12,342 bases of DNA, from assembly GCA_046542255.1 (NCBI GenBank), contig JBKHBT010000103.1, forward strand, positions 1 to 12,342. The letters run 5' to 3'. How positions within the stretch are numbered: position 1 is the stretch's first letter; every line of letters starts with the position of its first letter. The stretch comes from JBKHBT01 sp046542255. Lineage in GTDB: Bacteria; UBP14; UBA6098; JBKHBT01. The notes beneath the pieces are model-generated. The model had not been told where the DNA came from and did not search any database. It saw nothing but the letters and a program-made list of their open reading frames with translations. The translations under genes and the position numbers were made by a program. Shown here one piece after another: positions 8,601 to 12,342 of this stretch.

Positions 8601-9294
8601 CTTCATTATCTGTCGCAATCCTGATATTTTTGCACGATGTAAAAGATGGTGTTTCAATAGTATAGATATCGCCGCCCATTCCGGATGTCGAAATTCTAGC
8701 CACTTCGACATAGGAAGGGTCTTCTTTATTGTATGCAATAAAAACCCAATCCTGCGCACCTTCGCCGACGATAACATGCGGCTCATTCAAATTGGTGCTA
8801 GGATTGGTAATTCGGAAGAAATCACTCCAGGTCTCGCCATTATCATTTGAGTACCTAACCTGGATATAAGTATGTTCATGAATGGAAGCATTATTTGCTT
8901 CGAATGCAGCATACAATGTCCCATCGGAATGAGAGGCAATCGTTGGGGCTTCTTCTTTGCCCACAAATCCTGCAAGCCATATATCATCGCCAAAGTCTTT
9001 TGACACGGGCTTCTCAGCCATGCTTCTTCGAATAGGCTCCAGCCTGCTATCGGATTCAATCGAGACAGGCTCGGAAAATCCATCATAGCGCTCATCTACA
9101 CGCGCCTGAATAGCTCTGGCGCCATCGATATCGCCGGCTTTTTTGGCCATACCAAGTAGTTCAAATTCATTCAAATGACTGCCCGTTTCAAATTCTACAT
9201 GCATATTAGCACTCTCTGCAGGAACTTTATTCCCGACAGAGCCAAAAATCAAAACAGCCGATAACAAAATCAGCAAAAAACCTAATTTTCTCAT
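2647..9294 (-). CDS. Giant secreted multidomain protein (Asp-box propeller, PKD, choice-of-anchor D, FN3, TSP3-like, C-terminal sorting module)
   Basis: About 2215 residues. The ATG at 9294 is preferred over the in-frame ATG at 9321 because AGGAGG lies 4 nt before it and the upstream ATG has none. Residues 1 to about 29 are a signal peptide. Residues 99-461 form a sialidase-like propeller with four Asp-boxes (149 SNDNGETWS, 255 STDFGESWS, 304 SNNRGYSFT, 357 TTNGGEDWT) and no evident sialidase FRIP motif, so binding is likelier than catalysis. Next come two degenerate PKD domains (466-625), two choice-of-anchor D domains (631-836), an unrecognised beta-rich stretch (841-1376), an Ig-like region (about 1386-1580), two FN3 domains (1584-1777), an Asp-rich thrombospondin-3-like calcium array (1780-1926), two 'GWN..(S/G)VPL' repeats (1935-2086), a PPPPPP linker (2097-2102) and a 'YPNPFNGSC' FlgD-Ig/type IX sorting-like end (2117-2215). 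Probably exported and surface-attached or released; the ligand is unknown. It has its own promoter and terminator, and sampled lines look richer in G+C than its neighbours. Confidence 0.9.
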   Translation of the reverse strand: MRKLGFLLILLSAVLIFGSVGNKVPAESANMHVEFETGSHLNEFELLGMAKKAGDIDGARAIQARVDERYDGFSEPVSIESDSRLEPIRRSMAEKPVSKDFGDDIWLAGFVGKEEAPTIASHSDGTLYAAFEANNASIHEHTYIQVRYSNDNGETWSDFFRITNPSTNLNEPHVIVGEGAQDWVFIAYNKEDPSYVEVARISTSGMGGDIYTIETPSFTSCKNIRIATDNEDYYYLYVAYIRNAMLDTDVHFARSTDFGESWSVSDIASEGKHHCDIAVGGNMVYIVAQKGDIDESGKIYTKMSNNRGYSFTSDADITTTNKDNFPRIAASEDGETAVMTYTYAYSASDHDVYYSYTTNGGEDWTMSRFLALSIRDEKYSDIARIGDGYSIAFNEQGRVKMASTANLASGFSSAENVSDEATAIEYFPSIAPSWETPSGCPAIVWNLRFTDSDYDILFDRNCCIEVTAGIDAEPESGDAPIEIEFSDASTGLIDERTWWIDGSEVSTEESFSHLFDESGEHTVVLEVVNWCSRDMDTMIIDITCPDVTADFTATPATGTAPLYIEFSDESTGDITEYQWDIGGEYSPTVPNPTHTFSTAGTYEVKLTVTNACGSTDSSIQTISVFAPSGPSIDYSPSALNFGEQSIEDCSQLWITLENSGDEILTLSDERIAPEQFSIASSFPSSIPAGNSDSVLIEFCPDAITDYTGVLQFGTNDDGHPAVEIALSGSGVESATPGLTFTPNPVEYDSIPLYEEVSRRITVRNTGSEAISITGLYMASGPSAGAFAISGADTFTVEPGAYRYITVNFNPNEDMEYNATLRVSTTVGEMEIPLHGYGYTSMSCRPYGRYQICSSHIDGDRVYGNIAFLNSEGDTVITLVSLGEVGAFVDLSLGAGTGRAVFHYEDGSKSTVFLGAFDLNSSGFRFRFTGDTDMLPDSIRDAICPDSLLGMPFSYKAGIDPVVVNVADGWWKLQGGVSVKNGTRVIGNIDVSRQRFRDMHTEWDVEDFNISLYDGVFQFGFTDIDVDGDTISARRIHLTVDESLLPSSTFIDRGAFGIDARSLLIVDGKLTNLDATMRFPDFVIPAGGGHVALRRPELRLVWNDGEIVRVAGGARFETPGLTSEWGETAYISAHIDIIRSRGVDGVELSFWGWSPGVPLGTTGFFMTGVSGEVRHMTAPESLWVQLSCQIKGGPSVPVLGSVVELDPEITVDFAEGYFNLDGAARFLEHLARGHAGLTYRHHDVGGAWGIEGYANLRAGVSRRIYIEGGTDLHIWQDTGGGFHLAGYGFVEGHLEHNALFWLAPTRDISVGVRAWYGEFRHGGDSGGHWGVKGQADVEIFGLRPAFSYIDGRLSTMEGAWNYTPADEFRYHYHKAALVREEVPYDIGETDINIFQVRTAEDVEPIMKLTLPDGNTITTDSCSTEDDSAELYFFSEVSMDGHRYTGFSVRRNAPGTWTATIDSIPSGDTDHPMQVTGIYAPISLDLDVSTSDDGFSISGPVDGLEDGDEAWVKLYLQKIGQDGANYLIDEVHLTESFEIDESFTFEEIGATGGDYFVHAFAQDAHDRIAFFADSATVITAPEDETPPAAPAGFTATWTDTTVRAKWDIPTEADVAGFKLYKGFETDDIWWWEEIDLAWKRSVIIPNVQVMVPDTCEFVLGLTAYDASGNESEMSIITPEGRDAEDRDTEAPSITIDDVDLDLAAREATIRWTSDDVDIAGYILYIGTEDSVYSQKVHIDGFSFEYTMTKLLVGSNYYIKLIAYDDYLNTSEPAEYIITFYDEYDVDGDGLPDWWEVFYFGDYNAYGRDDDPDEDLVSNINEYLAGTNPNSPDTDGDGVPDLSEIASSELDPNCDADNDGDRLPDDWEWYFFGTDTITDLGNQDPDEDWLTNSQEFEHRTDPHNPDTDGGGIYDGIEVIYSLNPLQPADDDNMEFSIYFSRGWNMISVPLHLNDSTVAGNFPDALGVFYYDTEEGEYIAPEYIRPGIGYFVLYDEPIEKVFEGSPVYETSFDMKYGWNLVGVPLTINGMPLELSSTEPEGLVMDGSIYAYNGDIYIPAEMILASGYGYWMLSEGDGELTIGDGDIHKISIFSSEESSETPPPPPPVELEDDEDVIRPSNLSIHGAYPNPFNGSCDIVFDLVEDGIIDVGIYDVEGREIASIIENTELASGTHSVPFNAVDNDGQPLQSGVYFYKIEIENATIDQSQSDEIIGKLIYIK
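2650..2946 (-). other. C-terminal FlgD-Ig / type IX sorting-like module of the giant protein
   Basis: The last ~99 residues contain YPNPFNGSCDIVFDL, then GIYDVEGREIASI, SGTHSVPFNA and SGVYFYKIE, ending in KLIYIK. This order (NPFN, 'YD..GRE', 'G.H...F', 'SGVYFYK', short basic C-terminus) is that of TIGR04183/PF13860-type tails found on secreted proteins of FCB-group and related candidate phyla. No secretion machinery gene is in the window, so the export route is inferred. Confidence 0.8.
3517..3957 (-). other. Calcium-binding thrombospondin-type-3-like array
   Basis: This part of the giant protein repeats Asp-rich loops: DVDGDGLPDWWE, DDDPDEDLVSNINEY, DTDGDGVPDLSE, DADNDGDRLPDDWE, DPDEDWLTNSQEF and DTDGGGIYDG. 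The DxDxDGxxD spacing is that of calcium-coordinating loops in TSP3 repeats and dockerin-like units. It probably forms a rigid calcium-dependent stalk between the FN3 domains and the C-terminal region. Confidence 0.8.
7912..9000 (-). other. Asp-box (BNR) beta-propeller domain
   Basis: Four spaced Asp-box motifs (Ser/Thr-x-Asp/Asn-x-Gly-x-x-aromatic) and alternating strand patterns such as YYYLYVAYI and TAVMTYTYAY indicate a sialidase-like fold of six or so blades. I see no FRIP/YRIP motif at its start, so a working sialidase is not supported. Confidence 0.75.
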
Positions 9295-9298
9295 TTTT

Positions 9299-9304
9299 CC
9301 TCCT
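9299..9304 (-). promoter_or_regulatory. Shine-Dalgarno deciding the giant-gene start
   Basis: AGGAGG lies on the minus strand 4 nt before the ATG at 9294. It falls inside the reading frame opened by the ATG at 9321, which itself has no such site, so 9294 is the likely start. Confidence 0.8.
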
Positions 9305-9332
9305 GAGATTTTCTTTTTCATACATTTAACTT

Positions 9333-9361
9333 AATATATACAAAAAATGTAATATTTTCAA
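9333..9361 (-). promoter_or_regulatory. Candidate sigma-70-type promoter of the giant gene
   Basis: TTGAAA (9356-9361) and TATATT (9333-9338) on the minus strand each match consensus at 5 of 6 positions, with a 17-nt spacer. The predicted start near 9326 leaves a leader of about 32 nt to the ATG at 9294, and only about 5 nt to the ATG at 9321, which again favours the later start. Confidence 0.55.
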
Positions 9362-9423
9362 GTATAGAATATTATACTATATAGCATGTTTACTCCCCTG
9401 TTAACAAAAAATGCGGAAATATA

Positions 9424-9539
9424 TCTCTCTTTTAAAGCCATATATATAACATATATATAATACTTAAGATATATCCCCAAAAGGCTTTACTGATGTTTTA
9501 GCCTGAAAAGTATGACAATGCGGAACAGCGCATTGTCTG
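9424..9539 (+). repeat. Two-hairpin repeat, copy R (inverted partner at 2405-2518)
   Basis: This is the plus-strand counterpart of copy L. Stem I is TAAAGCC/GGCTTTA (9433-9439 with 9483-9489). The conserved CTGATGTTTTAG follows, then a diverged spacer, then stem II GACAATGCG/CGCATTGTC (9514-9522 with 9529-9537). It ends exactly where the insertion-sequence remnant begins. Unlike copy L it has no good promoter at the matching upstream position and leads into no intact gene. Confidence 0.85.
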
Positions 9540-9864
9540 TTGGCTTCGACACGTGTCCAGGCTTGAAAAAATTAAAAAGCATTGTAAATTATTGGGAATA
9601 GAGCAGAAATTCACCAGTTTTTCAAATCCCAAAGGAAATGCTGATACCGAGAGAATGAAGTTGTTGCTTGCAAGAACAGAGAACAATCATAGAAGACCTG
9701 GTATATGTCAATAAGTTTAATCGGTGAATCAGTTCCGTGATAAGTTCGATGAATGGGCGAACTGGTAAAATCAGAAGTATCCACATTCAGCGAATAAATA
9801 GAAATCTCCATATCAAGTAGAAAGATGTTATGTCAACAAAAAACTTCAACTAAATTGTGCTTGA
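9540..9864 (+). pseudogene. Degenerate C-terminal fragment of an IS3-family (rve/DDE) transposase
   Basis: Three pieces in two frames rebuild the conserved end of an integrase-core transposase. From 9565, frame A gives EKIKKHCKLLGIEQ and FTSFSNPKGNADTERM, which includes the family hallmark around the catalytic Glu (NADTER). A 22-nt insertion after 9657, apparently involving a duplicated AGAACA, shifts to frame B, which gives RTIIEDLVYVNKFNR up to 9724. Frame A resumes from 9724 with VNQFRDKFDEWANW, then an in-frame TAA where the family usually has Tyr ('WYN'), then NQKYPHSANK, a TAG, KSPYQVE and a final TGA at 9862-9864. Upstream, 9542-9563 may be a damaged copy of the 'HSD.G.QYA' segment with the second catalytic Asp, but this is weak. 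The N-terminal half is missing. The fragment cannot make transposase. Confidence 0.85.
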
Positions 9865-9882
9865 CTTTTGGGGGGCAGTACA
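9540..9882 (+). mobile_element. 3' remnant of an IS3-type insertion sequence (IS150-like end)
   Basis: The right end at 9882, read on the minus strand, begins TGTACTGCCCCCCAAAAGTC. This resembles the TGTACTGCACCC ends of IS150-group elements as I recall them. To its left lies the decayed C-terminal part of a DDE transposase. No left end is visible in the window: the element stops abruptly at repeat copy R. Confidence 0.75.
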
Positions 9883-9915
9883 AAACAGAAAACAAATAAA
9901 TACTATCCTTCTCAT
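9850..9915 (-). pseudogene. Orphan start of a secreted-protein gene cut by an insertion-sequence end
   Basis: Eleven nucleotides after the stop codon of the gene ending at 9927, GGAGG (9920-9924) precedes an ATG at 9915 by 4 nt. The first codons read MRRIVFICFLF, a basic start followed by a hydrophobic run as in a signal peptide. From 9882 downward the bases belong to the insertion-sequence terminal repeat, and the frame runs on through CTAPQKSSTI to a TAG at 9850-9852. Only about 33 host nucleotides of the gene remain. The rest is not recognisable in the window. The spacing suggests it was once the second gene of an operon with the 768-residue secreted protein. Confidence 0.6.
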
Positions 9916-9926
9916 TTTTCCTCCAA

Positions 9927-12233
9927 TTATTTTACATACTTTACACTTATCTTTTGATCTTTGGCTTTTATCAAATACACTCCCCCAGCCACATCATCAC
10001 CATCCATATCAATCCCATCCCATCTTCCGGGAAGGATAATGTTATTTATCAGCTTGCCTTCAGCGTCGTAAATTTTCGCTATATGGCCAGAAGGGCCATC
10101 GATATAGCAGCTTGAATTGAAGGGATTTGGGTAAACTGAAAGTGATTTATCATCGGGTTTTATTGAGCTTTCGGATATTGCGCTGGCATTAAGATAGACC
10201 TGCCAGCATGTATCTAAAGCTTGTGGAGTGCAATCTTGATTTGCATCGGCTATGTGGATGCAAATATCTAAAAATGTATCAACTTCGCCGAATTCTATAC
10301 CGGCAAGAGATGGCTCAAAGAAAAATGTATCGCCAAAATGCCATATAGCTGGATGGCCTATTGAAAATTCATAATCATCTTCGAATGTTAATAGAAAACT
10401 TGTTGTATCGAGATAATTGCTATCTGATAGCGTGAAATAAAACTCGTCAATCTCACCGATAGTATCACCAATCTCGGGATATAGAATCTCTATTGCTGGC
10501 GGTTGTTCATCTATTTGGAAATAGTAACTCCAGCAGATTGAGTCATAGGTCCAGTAGCCAGTTGTATCGATGATATTGTGAATGCATAGAAACAAAGTAT
10601 CATCATCATGATAGCTTTCTGGCGGTATGATAAAACTAAAACTCGAGTCATAAATCTCAAGCAGTAATGAAGAAAAATCATACATACTGTCTTGCCAGAA
10701 AACATAAAGGCTCTCCGGTTCAATTATCCCAAAATTCTCGATTGTTGTAGTGATAAAAATGGAATCATCCTGGCAATTAAAGAAAATATTCTGTTCAGGA
10801 TAATGAGTAAATCGAGGTATATTCTCGCAGCAAGGCAAATCATAGTTGATGCTCATATTCATGGGATAAGATGCAAAACCATAGTCAATACCATTTTTTA
10901 ATGACGTGTAATCCATATGTATAAAAACAGTACCGCGACCATAATGAGACATTGCAATAGCAGTTGGGGCATAGTCATCAATTGAATCACGATGAGGATA
11001 AAAGTAAGAATAGCCTGTGCTATCTAAACCTGCAATTCTTATAGCAGGATTACTCAATTTAATAGAACCACTCCAGTTAATTCTTAAGCCACTATCTATT
11101 GGTTCAATATATGGCGAATTAAATGAATCGAAATACGAGCCTTCAGGAAAAATTCTTGTACCTCTTGGCTCTAATCCCATAAACCATTCTTCATCTCTTT
11201 TGATAAAATCAAATTGCGAAGTTAATACACCAGCTGTTTCCCCCCAAAGATATAAAATTCCCCCATTATAGACATAGTCCTGAATCAAATCTACTGCAGA
11301 ATCGGGAGGAGGATAATAATAAGTCCAGGGTAATACATAATAAACATCAAGAGAACCCGGATTGAAAACATCGATCTCTGTGTCTAGTGCAAAATAATCA
11401 TAATGTGTCGCTAAAGAATCGACAACCATGTAAATAGGCGTATGAACATCATCGCGAATACTTTCCCAGCGAGCAACATAAAATCCAGCAGTACAATTAC
11501 AATAGTCTCTTGGAGCAATATATAGCTGATAGCAAGTGTCTAATGTATTAGGGCAAGGTTCATAATTATCTTGCACATGAATACAGATGTCAATCATCGT
11601 ATCACCTACCGGGAAATACAATCCGTTACATTCGATATTGCATCTGAAAAAGAGTCTATCACTGCTTAACCAAAGACAATCAGAATCTATATTATATATG
11701 GTGTCTTCTATACTAACCCAAATAGATTCTACATTCAAACCAGAAGAATCACTCAATCTGTATAAAAACCGATTGATTTCACGGATTGTATCCCCTGGGA
11801 GATATAAAGGTGAAACGTAATCTTCAAGAAATTCAATTGTAGGCGCCTCATCATCAAAATCAAAGTAATAACTCCAGCATAGAGAATCAGCATCATATAC
11901 AGTATCAATAAATGAAATATTATGGAGACAGAAATTTGCAGTATCACTGCCATCCCACGGAGAAAGGGCAAGCTCGATCTCACAACCGAAAGAATCAGCA
12001 GAAAAAGCCCTTGCTGAGGTATCATAAACAAAGCCGTCAATGTCAATATGAAGGCTCTCGGCATGCCATGCATGGCCGCCGGTGGCAATCTCAATGGTTA
12101 TCGTCTCGCGATTGCAGTTGAAGACTGTGCTGTCTGGTGGGGTTATTGTGATTTCTAAATCCTGGGCTAATACTGAAATGGCGAGAAACGCTAAACTAAT
12201 GACTATAGCAATGGTAAAGATTCTATTTTGCAT
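9927..12233 (-). CDS. Secreted protein with duplicated Cys-bearing modules, a GATase-like insert and a FlgD-Ig/type IX sorting-like C-terminus
   Basis: 768 residues. Residues 1-23 are a clear signal peptide with cleavage likely after VLA. Module A (38-240) and module B (485-682) are copies of each other: FNC, (F/L)C(L/I)HNI, S(L/I)CWSYYF, DICIH(V/I) and LDTC(Y/W)Q(L/V)Y recur in the same order. Six cysteines recur at 40/487, 102/550, 119/567, 217/658, 227/668 and 234/676. Between them (about 248-470) is a region with LDVYYVLP, IQDYVYNGGILYLWGE and GRGTVFIHMDY, resembling GATase-like/DUF4350 folds, without a catalytic triad I can identify. The end (698-768) has VYPNPFNSSC, KIYDAEGKLI and GGVYLIK, a compact FlgD-Ig module. 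The start is backed by AGGAG 6 nt upstream. Function unknown; probably an envelope or extracellular protein with disulfide-stabilised beta domains. No terminator follows, consistent with a former downstream gene now lost. Confidence 0.85.
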   Translation of the reverse strand: MQNRIFTIAIVISLAFLAISVLAQDLEITITPPDSTVFNCNRETITIEIATGGHAWHAESLHIDIDGFVYDTSARAFSADSFGCEIELALSPWDGSDTANFCLHNISFIDTVYDADSLCWSYYFDFDDEAPTIEFLEDYVSPLYLPGDTIREINRFLYRLSDSSGLNVESIWVSIEDTIYNIDSDCLWLSSDRLFFRCNIECNGLYFPVGDTMIDICIHVQDNYEPCPNTLDTCYQLYIAPRDYCNCTAGFYVARWESIRDDVHTPIYMVVDSLATHYDYFALDTEIDVFNPGSLDVYYVLPWTYYYPPPDSAVDLIQDYVYNGGILYLWGETAGVLTSQFDFIKRDEEWFMGLEPRGTRIFPEGSYFDSFNSPYIEPIDSGLRINWSGSIKLSNPAIRIAGLDSTGYSYFYPHRDSIDDYAPTAIAMSHYGRGTVFIHMDYTSLKNGIDYGFASYPMNMSINYDLPCCENIPRFTHYPEQNIFFNCQDDSIFITTTIENFGIIEPESLYVFWQDSMYDFSSLLLEIYDSSFSFIIPPESYHDDDTLFLCIHNIIDTTGYWTYDSICWSYYFQIDEQPPAIEILYPEIGDTIGEIDEFYFTLSDSNYLDTTSFLLTFEDDYEFSIGHPAIWHFGDTFFFEPSLAGIEFGEVDTFLDICIHIADANQDCTPQALDTCWQVYLNASAISESSIKPDDKSLSVYPNPFNSSCYIDGPSGHIAKIYDAEGKLINNIILPGRWDGIDMDGDDVAGGVYLIKAKDQKISVKYVK
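10188..10781 (-). other. Module B of the duplicated Cys-bearing unit
   Basis: Residues 485-682. Cysteine gaps are 63, 17, 91, 10 and 8 residues, against 62, 17, 98, 10 and 7 in module A, with the shared SICWSYYF and LDTCWQVY motifs. It directly precedes the C-terminal sorting-like module. Confidence 0.8.
11514..12122 (-). other. Module A of the duplicated Cys-bearing unit
   Basis: Residues 38-240, just after the signal peptide. It carries the six cysteines shared with module B plus several extra ones (84, 186, 198, 202), and is followed by YCNC at 244-247. The exported location makes paired disulfides plausible. Confidence 0.8.
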
Positions 12234-12239
12234 CTTTAT

Positions 12240-12244
12240 CTCCT
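12240..12244 (-). promoter_or_regulatory. Shine-Dalgarno of the duplicated-module protein gene
   Basis: AGGAG on the minus strand, 6 nt before the ATG at 12233, which supports that start. Confidence 0.75.
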
Positions 12245-12269
12245 TGTTTATTATTGCTTTTCATCATTA

Positions 12270-12298
12270 AATTTAGTGTTTCTTTCCGTTTATATCAA
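12270..12298 (-). promoter_or_regulatory. Candidate promoter of the duplicated-module protein gene
   Basis: TTGATA (12293-12298, 5 of 6 for -35) is followed after 17 nt by TAAATT (12270-12275, 4 of 6 for -10) on the minus strand. The hexamers and spacing closely match the candidate promoter at 2518-2546. The leader would be about 30 nt. Found by eye only. Confidence 0.4.
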
Positions 12299-12342
12299 GT
12301 CGTAAGGTTAAATGTTATTGTTATGGGGTGAAGTTGTAGCAG

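Noticed and set aside
9295..9321. Upstream in-frame ATG at 9321 as the start of the giant gene
   Set aside because: No ribosome site precedes it, it would lie about 5 nt from the predicted transcription start, and it would put a strong AGGAGG inside the coding sequence just before a second ATG that opens a standard signal peptide.
9498..9811. Small minus-strand open frames of 62 and 66 codons in the intergenic region
   Set aside because: They overlap the plus-strand transposase remnant, which has clear family motifs; neither shows a ribosome site or a recognisable product.
1..12342. CRISPR array, tRNA or rRNA genes
   Set aside because: No regularly spaced direct repeats, and no tRNA-like or rRNA-like segments were seen in the intergenic stretches.

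Overview
The window carries three large protein genes, all on the minus strand, separated by two intergenic regions rich in regulatory and mobile-element signals. In transcription order they are: a 768-residue secreted protein (12233 to 9927), a giant secreted multidomain protein of about 2215 residues (9294 to 2647), and a 768-residue polytopic membrane protein that looks like a GT-C glycosyltransferase (2373 to 67). Both secreted proteins end in a 'YPNPFN' module of the FlgD-Ig / type IX secretion sorting type. That ending, together with PKD, choice-of-anchor D, FN3 and thrombospondin-type-3-like modules and AT-rich intergenic DNA, suggests a Gram-negative bacterium of the FCB group or a neighbouring uncultured phylum (Cloacimonadota, WOR-3, Zixibacteria, Marinimicrobia or similar). 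The lineage is inferred from protein style only; no marker gene is present.

Layout, left to right. 1-66: tail with a short hairpin. 67-2373: glycosyltransferase-like membrane protein. 2374-2646: its ribosome binding site, a two-hairpin repeat (copy L, 2405-2518) lying where the 5' leader should be, a plausible promoter just upstream of it, and the intrinsic terminator of the giant gene. 2647-9294: giant gene. 9295-9361: its ribosome binding site and promoter. 9424-9539: second copy (R) of the repeat, inverted relative to L. 9540-9882: decayed 3' end of an IS3-type insertion sequence, including its terminal repeat. 9850-9915: the first codons of a lost secreted-protein gene, cut off by the insertion-sequence end. 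9927-12233: duplicated-module secreted protein. 12234-12342: its ribosome binding site and a candidate promoter.

The two secreted proteins are probably envelope or extracellular proteins exported through Sec and then handled through the C-terminal module. The membrane protein probably transfers sugar from a lipid carrier on the periplasmic side. Whether it modifies its secreted neighbours is speculation from proximity, and the terminator plus separate promoter argue against co-transcription with the giant gene.

The least ordinary features are the ~115-bp repeat present twice in inverted orientation around the giant gene, with conserved stems and a diverged interior; its position as the apparent 5' leader of the membrane-protein gene; the insertion-sequence remnant that begins exactly where copy R ends; the orphan signal-peptide start cut by that insertion sequence; and a ~540-residue central region of the giant protein that I do not recognise.
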